Below, in pieces: positions 17,562-25,236 of a DNA stretch of 64,000 nt. Positions within the stretch are counted from its first letter, which is position 1. Each line of letters starts with the position of its first letter. The notes under the pieces were generated by a model. The model saw nothing but the letters and a program-made list of their open reading frames with translations. It was not told where the DNA came from and made no database searches. The DNA is from Sulfuricella sp. (GTDB lineage: Bacteria > Pseudomonadota > Gammaproteobacteria > Burkholderiales > Sulfuricellaceae). The position numbers were made by a program, and so were the translations under genes. The stretch lies in contig JBAZID010000001.1 of the NCBI GenBank assembly GCA_041651995.1, positions 868,001-932,000 on the forward strand. The letters run 5' to 3'.

Positions 17562-19058
17562 TTACTTTACTAAACCGGAAAACACCCGGCTCTTGGGCAA
17601 GCCCAGCCCGAGGAAAAACTCTTCCGCGATCTCCACCGCCAATTCAGGGCCCGCGAGATAAACGTCACCTGCCTGTAAATCCGGAGCGCCCTCGACGATC
17701 TCTTGCAGCATGGCACGCAGGTTTTCCTCGCGTTTGCCGCTCACGGCGCGCAGGTCATAGCCGGCAATCCGGGAAGAAAAAGTGAAATCATCCAGCGCAT
17801 CCGCCCAGGCGCGTCCCATGTTCGGCATGTAGATGCTGCCGGCGTCCGAGCCGATCCAGTAGAGGTGCATGGCTACGGCCGCATCCAGCGACAGGGCGTG
17901 TTCGATCAGGCTCTTGAGCGGGGCAAAACCGGTATCAAAGGCGATGAAATACAGGGGCCGGGGTGATTTTTCCTGCAGGATGAATTCGCCCTGCGGCCCT
18001 TCCACGTCCACCATTTCGCCGCTTTCGAGCTGGTTGAACACATAGTCGGAAAACAGGTTGCCCGGCATGCGCCGCACATGAAAGTGCAGATTGCGCTCAT
18101 CGCAGGGACAGCTGGCAATCGGCAGATCGGCCGAAAGTGACTTGCCCAGCTGCAAGGTGGCATATTGTCCCGCCAGGAAGCGCAGGCGGCTGGTGCGCGG
18201 CGTCTGCAAGTGCAGCAGGGCCATGTTGTGCGACAGCAGTTCGATGGCCTTGACCTTGGCGGATAGTTGCTGAAACGGAATATCCTGCACGCTGCCGGCC
18301 ACCGGCGCTTCGATTTCCACATCCGTCACTGCCGTGTTGGAACACAGCAGCACATATCCCTGGCTTTTTTGCGCCTCGGGGATCACGTAATCGTGATGGC
18401 GGATTTTCTTGATCTGGCCCGACACCACTTTAGCCTTGCACAGACCGCAATTTCCTCCGCTACAACCGTAATTGAGCGGAATGCCCGCACGCAGGGCAGC
18501 CTCCAGGATGCTGTCCGGCCCATCGATAAAAAAGTCGTGGCCGCTCGGCAGCACCCGCACATGGGCAGACATCACCCGCAGGATGCTGTCCCTTACCGCC
18601 AGCGGATTGGGATAACCAGGCTCCATGGCGGCGGCGGCTTCTTTCTGGAGCCAGGTTTTGAAATCAGCCAGCGCGTCTTTCATCCCGGATTGGGATTGGC
18701 CCTCGATTTCACCCAGTTTGTTCCTTAAACGATCCAGCAGAATATTGAACTGCCGGACTTGCGTCTGGCTGTTGGCCAGCTCCGTGCTCAATTCTGTCAC
18801 GCGGGCGGCGAGCACTTCCGCATCCGGCAACGCGCGCTCAAATACCCTTTTACCGAACGATTTTTCCTTGATGAGGCGCACCCGCTCGAACTCGACATTG
18901 TTCTCCAGCTGCGCGTCCGGGTAGACCGCCAGCAGATCCTCCACCTTCACGGTGCCATCAAAAGACGGCATCTCGCCATTCTGGATTTTTTTCTGCAATG
19001 CGCCGCGCGTGACGCCAACCAGGCGCGCCGCGCGCGACAGGGAAAGAAGATGAACCAT
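17562..19058 (-). CDS. HTH / coiled-coil / [2Fe-2S] ferredoxin / flavin reductase fusion protein
   Basis: 498 residues. Residues 1-45 form a small helix-turn-helix (SLSRAARLVGVTRGALQKKIQ, then a MerR/excisionase-like FDGTVKVEDLLAVYP). Residues ~60-135 are helical with coiled-coil character. Residues ~160-255 are a plant-type ferredoxin with the cluster motif CSGGNCGLC and a fourth Cys in VLLCSN. The rest resembles an FAD/NAD(P)H ferredoxin-reductase module (RFLAGQYATLQL, FDTGFAPLKSLIEHAL). The usual FAD motif RxY(S/T) is replaced by LPIAS. It could be a DNA-binding, redox-sensing regulator or an electron carrier; no enzyme activity can be assigned. Confidence 0.75.
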   Translation of the reverse strand: MVHLLSLSRAARLVGVTRGALQKKIQNGEMPSFDGTVKVEDLLAVYPDAQLENNVEFERVRLIKEKSFGKRVFERALPDAEVLAARVTELSTELANSQTQVRQFNILLDRLRNKLGEIEGQSQSGMKDALADFKTWLQKEAAAAMEPGYPNPLAVRDSILRVMSAHVRVLPSGHDFFIDGPDSILEAALRAGIPLNYGCSGGNCGLCKAKVVSGQIKKIRHHDYVIPEAQKSQGYVLLCSNTAVTDVEIEAPVAGSVQDIPFQQLSAKVKAIELLSHNMALLHLQTPRTSRLRFLAGQYATLQLGKSLSADLPIASCPCDERNLHFHVRRMPGNLFSDYVFNQLESGEMVDVEGPQGEFILQEKSPRPLYFIAFDTGFAPLKSLIEHALSLDAAVAMHLYWIGSDAGSIYMPNMGRAWADALDDFTFSSRIAGYDLRAVSGKREENLRAMLQEIVEGAPDLQAGDVYLAGPELAVEIAEEFFLGLGLPKSRVFSGLVK

Positions 19059-19227
19059 GTGAAGACTCCTTCAGGAAGGTAAATCTTGCCGTCCATCTTG
19101 ATACAAATGCCAGGCATTCTCAATTTTCTTTCGCAAAAGAGGCTGTGCATCCACGGTGACGATTGACTTTTGCCCCCTCCAAACTTAACCTCGCCTGCTG
19201 ACCCACGCCCCATCCAGGCAATCCCCA

Positions 19228-20496
19228 ATGACGCACGATCCTGACCAGCCGCCCGTACCCGGCGAACATCCGGCCACCAGGCTGAGCGAGGAAGCAGGCC
19301 GCTGCGTTGCGTGCGGCCTTTGCGTTCCACATTGCCCGACTTATCGCAAAACACTCAACGAAGCAGACTCGCCGCGCGGCCGGATCTTCATGATGGCTGC
19401 ACTGCTGGAACAACGCCTGCCGCTTTCGCCAGAAGTATTGCACCACCTGGACCTGTGCCTGACTTGCCGTGCCTGTGAAAATGCCTGCCCCTCAAGGGTG
19501 CGCTACGGCTGGCTGGCGGACGGCATGCGGACATGGCTGGAGCCGCAACGGCAACGCCCGGCAGGGCAACTGCGTTTGCGGCGCATGCTGTTCAATACGC
19601 TACGCCATCCGCGCTGGCTGCGAAGCGCGGGCTGGCTGCTGCAAAGCTACCAAAGGTCCGGCCTCCAGCGGCTGGCGCGCAAATCCGGCGCGCTGGCGGC
19701 ATTCGGCCTGGCACGGGCCGAGGCACAACTGCCCGTCCTGCAAAAAGGCCATTCCCTGCATGGCATGCATGCCGCAAACGGCACGCCGCGCGGCACCGTC
19801 GGCCTGTTTCTCGGCTGTGTCGCCCAGATGACCGATGCGCCCACCTTGAGCGCGGCAATTTTTATCCTCAACCGGCTGGGTTACAGCGTCGAAGTCCCGC
19901 GCGCGCAGACCTGCTGTGGCGCCCTGCACCAGCACAATGGCGCGACCGGTGCGGCACAGGCGCTGTCATGCGAAAACCGGCAGGCTTTCAGCACGCCGGG
20001 CTTGCAGGCCATTCTGCACGCAGCATCCGGCTGCGGCGCCACCCTGGCCGAGCAGGATCCGCCCCTGACGGCGCCCCTGCTCGATATCAGCACCTTCCTC
20101 AGCCAGGCTCGGGGTTGGGAGCAGGTTGAATTGGCACCACTGCAACAAAGCATCGCAGTGCATGAGCCCTGCTCCAGCCGCAACGTCCTGCACGACCAGG
20201 ACGCCGCTTACCAGCTGCTGCTGCACATTCCAGGCGCCCGCATCATCCCGCTGGCCGGGAACGACCAGTGCTGCGGCGCGGCCGGGAGCTATGCGCTGAC
20301 CCAGGCGGCAATGGCAGACTTGCTGTTGCGTGATAAAATCGAGGCTATCAAAACCGGCGGCGCACGAATCATCGCCACGTCCAACCCCGGCTGCGCCATG
20401 CACCTGGCGGCCGGACTCCGTGCCGAGGGTATGGCAATCGAAGTGCTGCACCCGGTACGCCTGGTGGCACGTCAAATGGGATATGAAAATGCTTGA
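19228..20496 (+). CDS. glcF: Glycolate oxidase iron-sulfur subunit (GlcF-like)
   Basis: 422 residues. The N-terminus has two [4Fe-4S] motifs (CVACGLCVPHCPTYR and CLTCRACENACPSRV). The rest has two CCG domains (TCCGALHQHNG and QCCGAAGSYAL), as in heterodisulfide-reductase-like electron-transfer subunits. GlcF accepts electrons from the flavin subunit GlcD in glycolate oxidation. The flavin subunits GlcD and GlcE are not adjacent, so either they lie elsewhere or this protein serves another flavoprotein (e.g. lactate). In an autotroph a role in disposing of phosphoglycolate from the Calvin cycle is plausible. Confidence 0.85.
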   Translation: MTHDPDQPPVPGEHPATRLSEEAGRCVACGLCVPHCPTYRKTLNEADSPRGRIFMMAALLEQRLPLSPEVLHHLDLCLTCRACENACPSRVRYGWLADGMRTWLEPQRQRPAGQLRLRRMLFNTLRHPRWLRSAGWLLQSYQRSGLQRLARKSGALAAFGLARAEAQLPVLQKGHSLHGMHAANGTPRGTVGLFLGCVAQMTDAPTLSAAIFILNRLGYSVEVPRAQTCCGALHQHNGATGAAQALSCENRQAFSTPGLQAILHAASGCGATLAEQDPPLTAPLLDISTFLSQARGWEQVELAPLQQSIAVHEPCSSRNVLHDQDAAYQLLLHIPGARIIPLAGNDQCCGAAGSYALTQAAMADLLLRDKIEAIKTGGARIIATSNPGCAMHLAAGLRAEGMAIEVLHPVRLVARQMGYENA

Positions 20497-21115
20497 TCTG
20501 GATAAAGTCATCACTGAATTCGACAAGGGCTTGCGCACCCTGTTTGCCCATGCGCCAACCCTGCGCCCGCTGCCGGGAAAAGGCTTTCCCGATGCGGAGC
20601 TGAGCGCGGAAGAAAAGCGCCTTGCCGCATCGCTCATGCGCATCAACCACAGCGGTGAAGTCTGCGCCCAGGCCCTGTATCAGGGGCAGGCGCTGACGGC
20701 CCGCAACCCGGAGGTGAAAACCGCGCTGGAACAGGCCGCGTGGGAAGAAACCGAGCATCTCAACTGGACCGAAACGCGCATCGCCGAACTGGGCGGGCAC
20801 ACCAGCCTGCTCAACCCGCTGTGGTACACCGGCTCGCTCGCGCTGGGCGCGCTGGCCGGATCGCTTGGAGACAAGTGGAATCTGGGCTTCCTGGCCGAAA
20901 CCGAGCGCCAGGTCGAGCAGCATCTGGATAGCCATCTTGGCCGCCTGCCGCAGCAGGACGAAAAAAGCCGCGCCATTCTGGAGCAAATGAAAAGCGACGA
21001 AATCCAGCACGCCACCACTGCGCTGGAACATGGCGGCGCGGAACTGCCATTGCCGGTTAAAACCGCCATGAAGCTGTCTTCCAAAATAATGACTACAACG
21101 GCTTACTGGGTATGA
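20489..21115 (+). CDS. coq7: Demethoxyubiquinone hydroxylase (Coq7/UbiF-type diiron enzyme)
   Basis: 208 residues from the ATG at 20489, with GGGA 8 nt upstream; it overlaps the end of glcF by 8 bp. The diiron ligands lie in MRINHSGEVCAQALYQGQ, EETEHLNW and EQHLDSHL…EIQHA, the Coq7 pattern of Glu and ExxH motifs. It hydroxylates the ring of demethoxyubiquinone in aerobic ubiquinone synthesis. Its stop overlaps the next start (ATGA 21112-21115). Confidence 0.94.
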   Translation: MLDLDKVITEFDKGLRTLFAHAPTLRPLPGKGFPDAELSAEEKRLAASLMRINHSGEVCAQALYQGQALTARNPEVKTALEQAAWEETEHLNWTETRIAELGGHTSLLNPLWYTGSLALGALAGSLGDKWNLGFLAETERQVEQHLDSHLGRLPQQDEKSRAILEQMKSDEIQHATTALEHGGAELPLPVKTAMKLSSKIMTTTAYWV

Positions 21116-21435
21116 GCATGGGAAATTTCGCAGAAAACCTGGCGCAACTGGCCGACGTAGCCGAGTTTTCCAAACTGGAGCTGTTCGATGCAGCCGGCAA
21201 TTCCGTTGCCGTGATCGAAAACAAACCCGGCAGCCAGGGCTCCCTCCGGGTGTATCGCCACCTTGCGGAAAAATGGGGCAGCATCAATCCGGATGCGGCG
21301 CATGACGGCCTGGCGCTTTACGCGGAGCATACCGGCGACGCGCGCCACAACCCCGGCAAGCATCCCAACATTGACCGCCTGTTCGAAATCATCGCCAACG
21401 GAATCTCCTATTCAGCACATCTCACCCGCGTATAG
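21112..21435 (+). CDS. DUF2322 family protein
   Basis: 107 residues with no signal peptide or membrane span. It matches the DUF2322 family, with KLELFDAAGNSVAVIENKPGSQGSLRVYRHL and HTGDARHNPGKHPNIDRLFEII. The function is unknown. The start overlaps the coq7 stop by ATGA; a second ATG at 21118 is an alternative. Confidence 0.82.
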   Translation: MSMGNFAENLAQLADVAEFSKLELFDAAGNSVAVIENKPGSQGSLRVYRHLAEKWGSINPDAAHDGLALYAEHTGDARHNPGKHPNIDRLFEIIANGISYSAHLTRV

Positions 21436-21443
21436 CCACGCAG

Positions 21444-22118
21444 GTGAAAAAATCCATCCTGATTCCGCTTCTGCTGGCCGCCGTCGTCATGGCGGCCATG
21501 CTGTTACGCCCGGGGAACCAGGAACATCAAGCGCAACCGGTTTCCGGCTTGCCGTGGCAAATCGAAACATTACCGGACGGTAATTCACAGGTTTTCGGCC
21601 TGACACTCTCGCGCAGCACGCTTGACGATGCGCGCAAATATTTCGGACCCGACATGGAAGTCGCCGTGATCGCCCAGCGGGGCGAAACTGGCACGCTGGA
21701 AGCGTACTACAGCAGGGTCACCACGGGCGTACTCACCGGCAAAATGATTCTGGTCGGCGAATTGGGCAAGGAAACCGTGGAGCGCATGCGCGAGCATGCA
21801 GTAAAAAGCAAAATCACAGAAAACAACGCGCGAAAATTCACCCTCAGCCAGGAGGACCTGGCCCTTGCTTACAACGTCCCGGTCGCAAGCATCACCTTCA
21901 TCCCCACAGCCAATCTCGATGAAGAAACGGCCCTTGCCCGCTTCGGTCGGCCGGGCGAACGCATCCGCGCTTCCGAACAGGTGGAGCACCTGCTTTACCC
22001 GGAGAAGGGACTTGCCCTCACCCTGGACAGCAAGGGCAAGGAACTGTTGCAGTACGTCGCGCCGCGCCACTTTGCGCGCCTGCGGGAGCCTCTCCTGAGC
22101 CAGCAGACCACGCATTAA
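21444..22118 (+). CDS. Conserved hypothetical protein with N-terminal membrane anchor
   Basis: 224 residues starting from GTG at 21444, 8 bp after DUF2322, so it is probably the last gene of the glcF-coq7 run. An N-terminal hydrophobic segment (ILIPLLLAAVVMAAMLL) acts as a signal or anchor. The remainder is soluble, with GLTLSRSTLDDARKYFG and LARFGRPGERIRASEQVEHLLYPEKGLAL. I do not recognise the family. The last stretch has the look of a periplasmic lipoprotein-like fold seen in SmpA/BamE-type proteins, but this is only an impression. Confidence 0.65.
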   Translation: MKKSILIPLLLAAVVMAAMLLRPGNQEHQAQPVSGLPWQIETLPDGNSQVFGLTLSRSTLDDARKYFGPDMEVAVIAQRGETGTLEAYYSRVTTGVLTGKMILVGELGKETVERMREHAVKSKITENNARKFTLSQEDLALAYNVPVASITFIPTANLDEETALARFGRPGERIRASEQVEHLLYPEKGLALTLDSKGKELLQYVAPRHFARLREPLLSQQTTH

Positions 22119-22215
22119 ATCTGCTGTGAAGCAGCACTGGCAGGTTCTTCCCGGGGCGTGCTGCAAACTCTGCCGGTGTCTGGCAATTCAACGCTCTGTG
22201 CGGCCGTCCGAACGG

Positions 22216-24102
22216 TTACGGCGCGCTGATGACGAAAGAGCTCTCCTGCGAGTATTGCCCGTCGGCGGTGCGTACCCGGATGTAATAAGTGCCGGGCGTC
22301 AGGTTGGCGGGCACGGTCCACTTATACACCTGGCGGCCTGATGAACCAGCGTTTGTCAGGCCGCTGGCGATGGTGGCGACGGGTTGCTTGCCGGCGTCAA
22401 GCAGTTCGAGAGCGACGGCTGCGGGCAGGCTGCACAGCTGGGTCCAGAGGATGTCGTAGGATGAGCCGTGGCGCCAGGTGTAATTGCTTTTCGGTGCATC
22501 CAGAAACAGGTGCTTGCCAATGTGGAAGCGCTCGCCCACGGTGATCACGCTGTTGTCGAGGGTGGCGATGCGCGGGCGGAATGTGCCCATGCCAAAATTG
22601 AACTGGGCGTCAGTATAGCCAGACCAGCTATAGGTGCCGCTGTTGGGGATGTCTGCTGCGATGCTGCGCCAGACCTGTTCACCGTTGGCTTCCATCAGGT
22701 CGATCTTGATGCGGGCATCGGCCGGCAGGGCGGTGTTCCAGCGAAATTCATGCGGCAGGTTGGTGCACCAGCCGGCATTCACGGCGGGGCTGGTGAAGGT
22801 GAGGCTGGGGCTGACCGGGAAACTGACCGGATTGGCGATTGTGAATGAGGTGGTGCGACTCAGCTGGTTATCGGTGGTGCGTACGCGAATGTAGTAGGTG
22901 CCCGGTGCGAGATCGTCTGGCACGGTCCATTCATGGCCGCGCGGCATGTGGTGGCCTTCGGCGGACAGTCCTTCCGCGATGGTGAGTACAGGCTGCTGGC
23001 TGGCGTTGAGCAGTTCGATGGTAGCCGGGGTGGGGAGAGCGCAAATCTGCGTCCAGCGGATGGTGTACTGCGAGCGCTTGCGCCAGGTGTGATTGCTTTG
23101 CGGGGCGTTGATCATCAGCGGCTTGCCGAAATGCATGAGCTCGCCGAGCTTGACCACGCTGTTGTCCGCGTTCCGGATGCGCGGGCGCAGGCTGATGGAG
23201 CCGGAGGAAAACTGTGCATCGGTGAGACCGGCCCAGGTGTGGCTGCCGCTGTCCGGAATATTGCTGGCGATGCTTTTCCACACGCTAGTACCGTCGGAGC
23301 GCATGAGATCGATGCTGACGGTGCTATCGGCGGGCAGGGTGGAACTCCAGCGGAATTCGTGTGCCTGGTTGGTGCACCAGCCGGTGTTTGTGGCCGGGCT
23401 GACGAGGCTAAGCGCGGGCGTGGCCGGTGTCGTGTCAGTGGATGACGCTGCCTGTCCGCTGCCGGTCTCGGGTGTGGCCGCAGCGCCAGTGTCGCCTCCA
23501 GTCGTTGCCGCAGGACGCTGGCCGCGTTCCGGCCTGGCGGACAGGTTCACGCCGCCAGTGATGGCGCCAATGCTGAACGGCTGATCACTGTCATCCGAGT
23601 ATTTTCTGTCGCGGCTCTGGATCTGCACGGTATAGCTGCCGGGCTTGATGTCTTCCGGTACGCGCCAACTCCTCTTGCCCTCGGACAGGTTCACCGACGC
23701 GGCTATGTCGGCCACCTTGCGCCCATTTTGAAGCAGCTGGATCGCGCCGGGGCCGGAAATGCCGCTACCCTGCCATTGCACCTGCACGCGATCGCCGGGC
23801 AAGAATGATTCGCCGCCATTGGGACTGAGCACCGTCAGCGTTGTTGCGGTCGATACGGTGCGGGGGAAGGTGCGTTCGGCGGGTGTTGTCGCCCTGGGTG
23901 CTACGCTGGCTGGAGCAGAGAGTTTGGTATCTTCCGTGGCCGGCCTGGGGCTTAAGAGCAAGGGGCGTTTGAGAGAGCGGGTTGGTGTTTCACTTTTCTG
24001 CGTATCCTCGCCGTTGGTGTCGGTGGCATACGCCGGATTTGTGAGCACGAGGCCCAGTGCGCCAATCACCATCCAAACTGTGTTGCATCCAGTGCATTTC
24101 AT
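22216..24102 (-). CDS. Secreted repeat protein with Kre9/KNH-like beta-sandwich modules
   Basis: 628 residues from the ATG at 24102, which follows GGGGAG; an upstream start at 24135 is less likely. Signal peptide ends near AYA (residue 26). A Pro/Thr-rich region precedes a single module (~89-178: LTVLSPNGGESFLPGDRVQVQW…PGSYTVQIQSRD). A second low-complexity linker follows, then two tandem ~190-residue units (233-424 and 436-628). Each unit opens SPA-N-GWCTN-HEFRW, has a pair of Ig-like modules, and ends PGTYYIRVRT-D-Q-S…SFxI. This pattern resembles the Kre9/KNH family of secreted proteins. There is no enzyme motif; adhesion or matrix binding is a guess. Confidence 0.7.
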   Translation of the reverse strand: MKCTGCNTVWMVIGALGLVLTNPAYATDTNGEDTQKSETPTRSLKRPLLLSPRPATEDTKLSAPASVAPRATTPAERTFPRTVSTATTLTVLSPNGGESFLPGDRVQVQWQGSGISGPGAIQLLQNGRKVADIAASVNLSEGKRSWRVPEDIKPGSYTVQIQSRDRKYSDDSDQPFSIGAITGGVNLSARPERGQRPAATTGGDTGAAATPETGSGQAASSTDTTPATPALSLVSPATNTGWCTNQAHEFRWSSTLPADSTVSIDLMRSDGTSVWKSIASNIPDSGSHTWAGLTDAQFSSGSISLRPRIRNADNSVVKLGELMHFGKPLMINAPQSNHTWRKRSQYTIRWTQICALPTPATIELLNASQQPVLTIAEGLSAEGHHMPRGHEWTVPDDLAPGTYYIRVRTTDNQLSRTTSFTIANPVSFPVSPSLTFTSPAVNAGWCTNLPHEFRWNTALPADARIKIDLMEANGEQVWRSIAADIPNSGTYSWSGYTDAQFNFGMGTFRPRIATLDNSVITVGERFHIGKHLFLDAPKSNYTWRHGSSYDILWTQLCSLPAAVALELLDAGKQPVATIASGLTNAGSSGRQVYKWTVPANLTPGTYYIRVRTADGQYSQESSFVISAP

Positions 24103-24480
24103 CTTCTCCCCTTTGTTCCGTGAAGGAACAACCAACCATAATATTTAAAAGTATCCGCCTTCCTGAAATCGGGATCAAGACCAAGAATTATCCTTGATAG
24201 CCTCAGTTGGACAGGCCAAAGTGTGCGATTTGGTCTGTCGCGGGGTCAACAAACGGGTGAACGAAAAATATTGGGTGAAGCTATTCAGGATCACAAGCTT
24301 AAATATCCCGATTAGCGGTCAACTGAGGTTTCCAGGATTATTCAGAGCAAAGAAGGGAAGGTGACCGGAATGCCTGTGAAGGCCCGAATCTTCTTGTTTG
24401 AAGACATTATGCAGACAAAATAAATGTTGTAGCGATGAACATAACTACAGCATTTACCAAGGAAGGCGTGAACAGGTGGA
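24103..24480. other. Intergenic region with inverted repeats
   Basis: About 380 bp without a gene, upstream of the secreted repeat protein on the minus strand. It is more AT-rich than its surroundings. Inverted pairs visible are GACAGGCCAAA/TTTGGTCTGTC (24210-24239), CCTCAGTTG-AC/GTCAACTGAGG (24201-24211 with 24318-24328), and ATCGGGA/TCCCGAT (24168-24174 with 24306-24312). I could not fit any known riboswitch. Confidence 0.5.
24210..24239. repeat. Inverted repeat GACAGGCCAAA…TTTGGTCTGTC
   Basis: Two 11-nt arms with a single mismatch and an 8-nt spacer, about 110-140 bp upstream of the secreted protein start. It could be an operator or a 5' UTR hairpin. There is no T run on either side. Confidence 0.5.
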
Positions 24481-25236
24481 TTACTGGATCTCGCGCAGGA
24501 CAGGCACCGCCAGCTTCGCTTCATCCGCATGCTGCAAGGCCCGCTCCAGGCGGGCAGGCGCGCTGCGACCGGTGCACAGGTGCGCCGGGTCGGCTAAGAT
24601 GGCCTCCGCCATGCCTTCGATCAGGCGCTCCGCATCATTCTTCTGCCCGGTCAGCCAGTCCTGGACCTGCACTACTTCCTGCGCCACGCTGCGGGCAAAA
24701 TCGCGCTGTTGCTGCCATAGATCGCCCACATTGCCGCCGGTTCGGAGGCCGGCGATATTGGTGGTGAGAATATAGATATTCTTGCGCACCAGTTCGTAAG
24801 CCAGATCCTGCGCGGAGGGAATTTCACGGCAGGGGATATCGATCGCCCGCAAGGCAGCCAGCACAACTTCGGTCGCAGGGCCAAATACCGGCGAAGGGAT
24901 CAGCGGCTTGGCATCGCTGCCTTTTTTCTTCTCGAACCACACCGGGATCACGGTGGGGCTGGCGATGCCATGCTGCTCCCAGTCGCGCGGCAACAATTCG
25001 TTCTGGATCAGGCCGATACGGGTTTTCCATTGCGGGGGCAGGGCGGCCAGAACCGTGTGCAGATCCGCCTCCCCGACCGCCACCAGCACCAGGGCTGGCT
25101 CGGGATGCCGCGCTGCGGCAATGTCCATGTCGTCGTCGCGGTTCACCGGCATAACCGTAAAGCCCGCACGCAGAAAACCGCCCGCAAAGACACGTCCGAG
25201 CTGGCCCAGGCCAATGATGATGACGGGTTTTTCCAT
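24481..25236 (-). CDS. NAD(P)-binding Rossmann-fold protein, function unknown
   Basis: 251 residues starting with a dinucleotide-binding motif (VIIIGLGQLGRVFAGGFLRAGF, G-x-G-x-x-G). The general layout resembles ketopantoate reductase or pyrroline-5-carboxylate reductase-like proteins, with a helical C-terminal half (DLWQQQRDFARSVAQEVVQVQDWL). No clear active-site signature of either enzyme is seen. The start overlaps the stop of the upstream ABC-F gene, so they are cotranscribed. Confidence 0.6.
   Translation of the reverse strand: MEKPVIIIGLGQLGRVFAGGFLRAGFTVMPVNRDDDMDIAAARHPEPALVLVAVGEADLHTVLAALPPQWKTRIGLIQNELLPRDWEQHGIASPTVIPVWFEKKKGSDAKPLIPSPVFGPATEVVLAALRAIDIPCREIPSAQDLAYELVRKNIYILTTNIAGLRTGGNVGDLWQQQRDFARSVAQEVVQVQDWLTGQKNDAERLIEGMAEAILADPAHLCTGRSAPARLERALQHADEAKLAVPVLREIQ

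Noticed and set aside
24240..24480. c-di-GMP (GEMM) riboswitch near the secreted protein gene
   Set aside because: The conserved GEMM core sequences could not be found on either strand.
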